Positions 61,417 through 64,000 of a stretch of 64,000 nucleotides of DNA are shown here, piece by piece. Both the position numbers and the translations under genes were made by a program. Numbering within the stretch: the first letter of the stretch is position 1; each line of letters starts with the position of its first letter. Origin of the DNA: Rhodonellum sp041748555 (GTDB taxonomy: Bacteria; Bacteroidota; Bacteroidia; Cytophagales; Cyclobacteriaceae); the NCBI GenBank assembly GCA_041748555.1, contig JBGTDA010000209.1, forward strand, positions 1 through 64,000, given 5' to 3'. The notes under the pieces are model-generated. The model was given only the letters and a program-made list of their open reading frames with translations. It was not told the origin of the DNA and did no database searches.

Positions 61417-61424
61417 CAAATATA
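61417..61424 (-). promoter_or_regulatory. Putative -7 promoter element for the Cys-rich peptide operon
   Basis: TATATTTG on the minus strand matches TAnnTTTG exactly and lies 50 bp before the peptide start codon. Confidence 0.45.
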
Positions 61425-61626
61425 GTCGTAAAACTAAAATTGATATTACAATTTATATATATATATAAATCAAATATTTACATAAAAAAATTTTATATAT
61501 ACTATTTTAATTTGGGGGATAAATGCCCGCATCATCTGTCGTCGTCTCTATTGGGATCGGTGCTTTTCTAGAAAACTTTTCATTCTGGCAGAAAAGCGGA
61601 TATCTTCCAAACATTAAAATTAGATG
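61425..61626. other. AT-rich gap with a dispersed repeat copy
   Basis: An ATATATATATATA run lies near 61456-61469. TCTGGCAGAAAAGCGGATAT at 61584-61603 is a further copy of the repeat seen at 45161 and 46304. No gene is visible. Confidence 0.5.
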
Positions 61627-62367
61627 TCAAACCAAGTTCCCCTCTCCCAAAAGCAGATAAATCCAGGCAGCCATAGCCGCACCCAGGATCGGACCCAGAA
61701 TCGGCACCCAACTGTATCCCCAGTCACTGCTCCCTTTTCCTTTGATAGGTAAAATCTGATGCATGATTCTGGGCCCAAGATCTCTGGCAGGATTAATGGC
61801 GTAGCCGGTGGTTCCTCCAAGAGAAAGTCCAATCACCCAAACTAAAAATGCCACTGGTAACGCTCCCAATGATCCCATGCCAATCGGTGTGCCGTCACCC
61901 AGAGAAGGTTCGGTGGAATAAAGAATGACAATTATTAAAACCGAAGTCCCGATAATTTCCGAAAAAAGGTTGGAAGGCAAATTGCGGATTGCAGGAACGG
62001 TTCCAAACGGAGCAAATTTCAATGCAGGATCGTCGGTAATATCAAAATGATCCTTGTAGATCAGCCAGGCAATAGTAGATCCGAACATTGCTCCCAGGAC
62101 TTGGGCAAGAACATACTCCGGCACCAAAGCCCAATCGAAATCCCCTGAAATAGCCAATCCTACACTTACGGCCGGATTTAAATGCGCTCCGCTGTAAGGT
62201 CCCGCTACCACAACGCCTATAAAAACTCCGAGAGACCAAGCTGTGGTGATTACCATCCAACCTCCATTAGACCCCTTGGTTTTGTTTAAAACCACATTGG
62301 CTACCACTCCGGAACCCATTGCTATCAGCAAGGAGGTTCCTACAAATTCAGCTACAAATGCATCCAT
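61627..62367 (-). CDS. glpF: Glycerol uptake facilitator (aquaglyceroporin)
   Basis: The 246-residue MIP-family channel with six helices has the two NPA boxes: GAHLNPAVSVG (64-66) and GYAINPARDLGPR. The Asp after the second box is typical of glycerol-conducting members. It brings glycerol into the cell and lies directly after glpK, with the start codon touching the kinase stop. Confidence 0.94.
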   Translation of the reverse strand: MDAFVAEFVGTSLLIAMGSGVVANVVLNKTKGSNGGWMVITTAWSLGVFIGVVVAGPYSGAHLNPAVSVGLAISGDFDWALVPEYVLAQVLGAMFGSTIAWLIYKDHFDITDDPALKFAPFGTVPAIRNLPSNLFSEIIGTSVLIIVILYSTEPSLGDGTPIGMGSLGALPVAFLVWVIGLSLGGTTGYAINPARDLGPRIMHQILPIKGKGSSDWGYSWVPILGPILGAAMAAWIYLLLGEGNLV

Positions 62368-63867
62368 CTATTCTACCCAGTTTTTAGACCTTTCTACTGC
62401 TTTGTGCCAAAAATGCATTAATTGTTTTACTTCTTTATCATCCCTTTCGGGATCAAAATTTCTGTCTGCCTCCCAAAGTCCCTTCAGTTCCTCCTCACCT
62501 TCCCAAAAACCTACCGCCAAACCGGCCAAAAATGCTGCTCCGATGGCAGTTGTTTCAATGATTTTGGGCCTTTTGATCTGGCAACCCAAGAGATCCGCCT
62601 GAAACTGCATCAGAAAATTATTGGCCGTTGCCCCACCGTCCACACGGAGTTCTTTGGTGGGTTCACCACTGTCTTTTTCCATTGCTTTTAGTACATCATA
62701 AACCTGATAGGCTATGGCTTCCAAAGCTGCCCGGGTCATGTGGGCAATGGTTGTGCCTCTTGTGATCCCAAAAAATGCCCCTCTGGCATTCGGATCCCAA
62801 TGAGGGGCACCAAGTCCCGACAATGCCGGAACAAAATAAACACCGTCATTGTCCTCTAAACTCATGGCCAGCTTTTCACTTTCTTTGGCATCACCAAAAA
62901 ATTCAATCCCGTCCCTCAACCACTGTATAGCGGCACCGCCGATAAAGACACTTCCCTCCAAGGCATAATTGACCTTCCCGTTTATTTCCCAGGCGATGGT
63001 TGTCAACAGTTTATTATTGGATTTCACCGGTTTTTCTCCTGTATTCATCACCAAAAAACAACCGGTACCGTAGGTGGTTTTGGCCATTCCGGGTTGGGTA
63101 CAAAGTTGACCGAAAAGGGCTGCCTGCTGATCTCCTGCAATTCCCGCAATCGGTATCTGAACAGACAAAATATCTCCGGCAGTTTTACAATAGATTTCAC
63201 TGCTTGATTTTACCTCAGGCAGTAAGGATGCCGGAATTCCAAATAATTCCAACAGCTCATTATCCCAATTTTTTTCATGAATATTAAAAAGCATGGTGCG
63301 GCTGGCATTGGTGATATCGGTAATGTGATTTTTGCCCCCCGTCAATTTCCAGATCAACCAGGAATCAATTGTTCCAAAAGCAAGCTCCCCGTTTTCGGCT
63401 TTTGCCTGCGCACCATCTACATTATCCAGCAACCATTTGATTTTTGTGGCTGAAAAATAGGCATCTATAATCAATCCGGTTTTATCCACTATCATCTCGG
63501 ACTTACCTGAAGCCTTCAGCTCATCACAATATCCGGCGGTACGTCTGTCCTGCCAGACAATAGCATTATGGATCGGCTTACCTGTTTTCCTGTCCCAGAT
63601 CAGGGTAGTTTCTCTTTGGTTGGTAATGCCGATGGCAGCAATTTGGTCTGCCCGAATGCCTTCATTTGAAAGTGCTTCTATCATTACTGAGGACTGGGAA
63701 GACCAGATTTCATTGGCGTCATGTTCTACCCAGCCTGATTTTGGAAAATGTTGCTTGAAGTCCTTTTGTGAAGATGAAACAATCTGACCTTTTTTGTCAA
63801 AAATAATTGCCCTTGAACTGGTTGTACCCTGGTCCAAGGCTAAAATGTACTGGCTTTTTGTGGTCAT
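62368..63867 (-). CDS. glpK: Glycerol kinase
   Basis: The 499-residue FGGY kinase phosphorylates glycerol to sn-glycerol 3-phosphate. LALDQGTTSSRAIIFD (9-24) is the phosphate-1 loop. GITNQRETTLIWDRKTG, GDQQAALFGQLC, TYGTGCFLVMNTG and RVDGGATANNFLMQFQADLL follow. It is the first gene of glpKF. The product can feed gpsA-linked phospholipid synthesis. The 133 bp upstream to the window edge show no further gene. Confidence 0.96.
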   Translation of the reverse strand: MTTKSQYILALDQGTTSSRAIIFDKKGQIVSSSQKDFKQHFPKSGWVEHDANEIWSSQSSVMIEALSNEGIRADQIAAIGITNQRETTLIWDRKTGKPIHNAIVWQDRRTAGYCDELKASGKSEMIVDKTGLIIDAYFSATKIKWLLDNVDGAQAKAENGELAFGTIDSWLIWKLTGGKNHITDITNASRTMLFNIHEKNWDNELLELFGIPASLLPEVKSSSEIYCKTAGDILSVQIPIAGIAGDQQAALFGQLCTQPGMAKTTYGTGCFLVMNTGEKPVKSNNKLLTTIAWEINGKVNYALEGSVFIGGAAIQWLRDGIEFFGDAKESEKLAMSLEDNDGVYFVPALSGLGAPHWDPNARGAFFGITRGTTIAHMTRAALEAIAYQVYDVLKAMEKDSGEPTKELRVDGGATANNFLMQFQADLLGCQIKRPKIIETTAIGAAFLAGLAVGFWEGEEELKGLWEADRNFDPERDDKEVKQLMHFWHKAVERSKNWVE

Positions 63868-64000
63868 ATGGAAATTGGGTTTTTTATTGCATTTAAATTA
63901 AAGATGAAATAAGGTAGCTAAAAGGTAGAAATAAATAGAAATATTTCATGAATCAGTCAGTTAATACTTTTGGCATCCATTTCTTGCTAGATTTTATTGT

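Noticed and set aside
1..64000. CRISPR arrays, rRNA and tRNA genes
   Set aside because: No regularly spaced repeats of 25-40 bp and no recognisable rRNA or cloverleaf sequence were seen. A covariance-model scan would be needed to exclude small RNA genes fully.

Overview
This window looks like a chromosomal segment from a Bacteroidota bacterium of the order Cytophagales, plausibly Cyclobacteriaceae (inference). The reasons are a Bacteroidota-type division/cell-wall cluster with a short FtsL-like protein and a long-linker FtsZ, an Nqr sodium pump, many lipoproteins with beta-propeller or thioredoxin folds, TAnnTTTG-type -7 boxes before several genes, and little sign of Shine-Dalgarno sequences. 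No rRNA, tRNA or CRISPR array was seen.

Layout. (1) 1-5.86 kb is a decayed accessory region. It holds a frameshifted small exported protein and a Shedu-like nuclease gene (frameshifted and cut off). It also holds a beta-lactamase-family fragment, a DUF1761/DUF6157 pair, a PAT-like acetyltransferase, an IS91-like transposase relic, a higBA toxin-antitoxin pair and a broken DUF418 gene. Several genes are bounded by GTTAGSS / CCGCTAAC boxes and long imperfect palindromes that resemble integron attC sites, with no integrase in view. (2) 5.87-8.54 kb has two tandem purine nucleoside phosphorylases, one with an Asn-to-Asp change in the base pocket, and a flavin reductase. (3) 8.54-23.94 kb is the complete minus-strand mraZ-rsmH-ftsL-ftsI-murE-mraY-murD-ftsW-murG-murC-ftsQ-ftsA-ftsZ cluster, preceded by a decameric MraZ box. 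(4) 24-35 kb has a TlpA-like lipoprotein, a polyprenyl diphosphate synthase, a phospholipid pair (PlsC-domain acyltransferase and gpsA), a fatty acid hydroxylase-family protein, an amino acid permease, a secreted nucleoside hydrolase and a sialidase-family protein. (5) 35.2-43.1 kb has dnaE with an N-terminal proofreading-exonuclease domain, then a 3.3 kb insert (outer-membrane barrel, lipoprotein, DUF4143 ATPase) ending in a second, decayed copy of the last ~267 bp of dnaE. (6) 43.1-46.4 kb is again accessory: a truncated propeller lipoprotein, an erythromycin-esterase-like lipoprotein, a PemK/MazF-type pair with a partial upstream duplicate, and dispersed palindromic repeats. (7) 46.4-59.4 kb has trxA, mnmH-selD, DUF502, nqrABCDE without nqrF, ispH-cmk, adenine deaminase and an acyl-CoA dehydrogenase. 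(8) 59.5-61.4 kb is a small operon of a Cys-rich secreted peptide, a six-bladed propeller lipoprotein (split by a homopolymer frameshift) and a thioredoxin-fold lipoprotein. (9) 61.6-63.9 kb is glpF-glpK.

The most interesting candidates are the attC-like cassette cluster carrying defence-type genes, the duplicated dnaE 3' end around a mobile-looking insert, and the Cys-rich peptide / propeller / thioredoxin-like lipoprotein operon. Functions come from reading motifs in the translated sequence. No database search was run.
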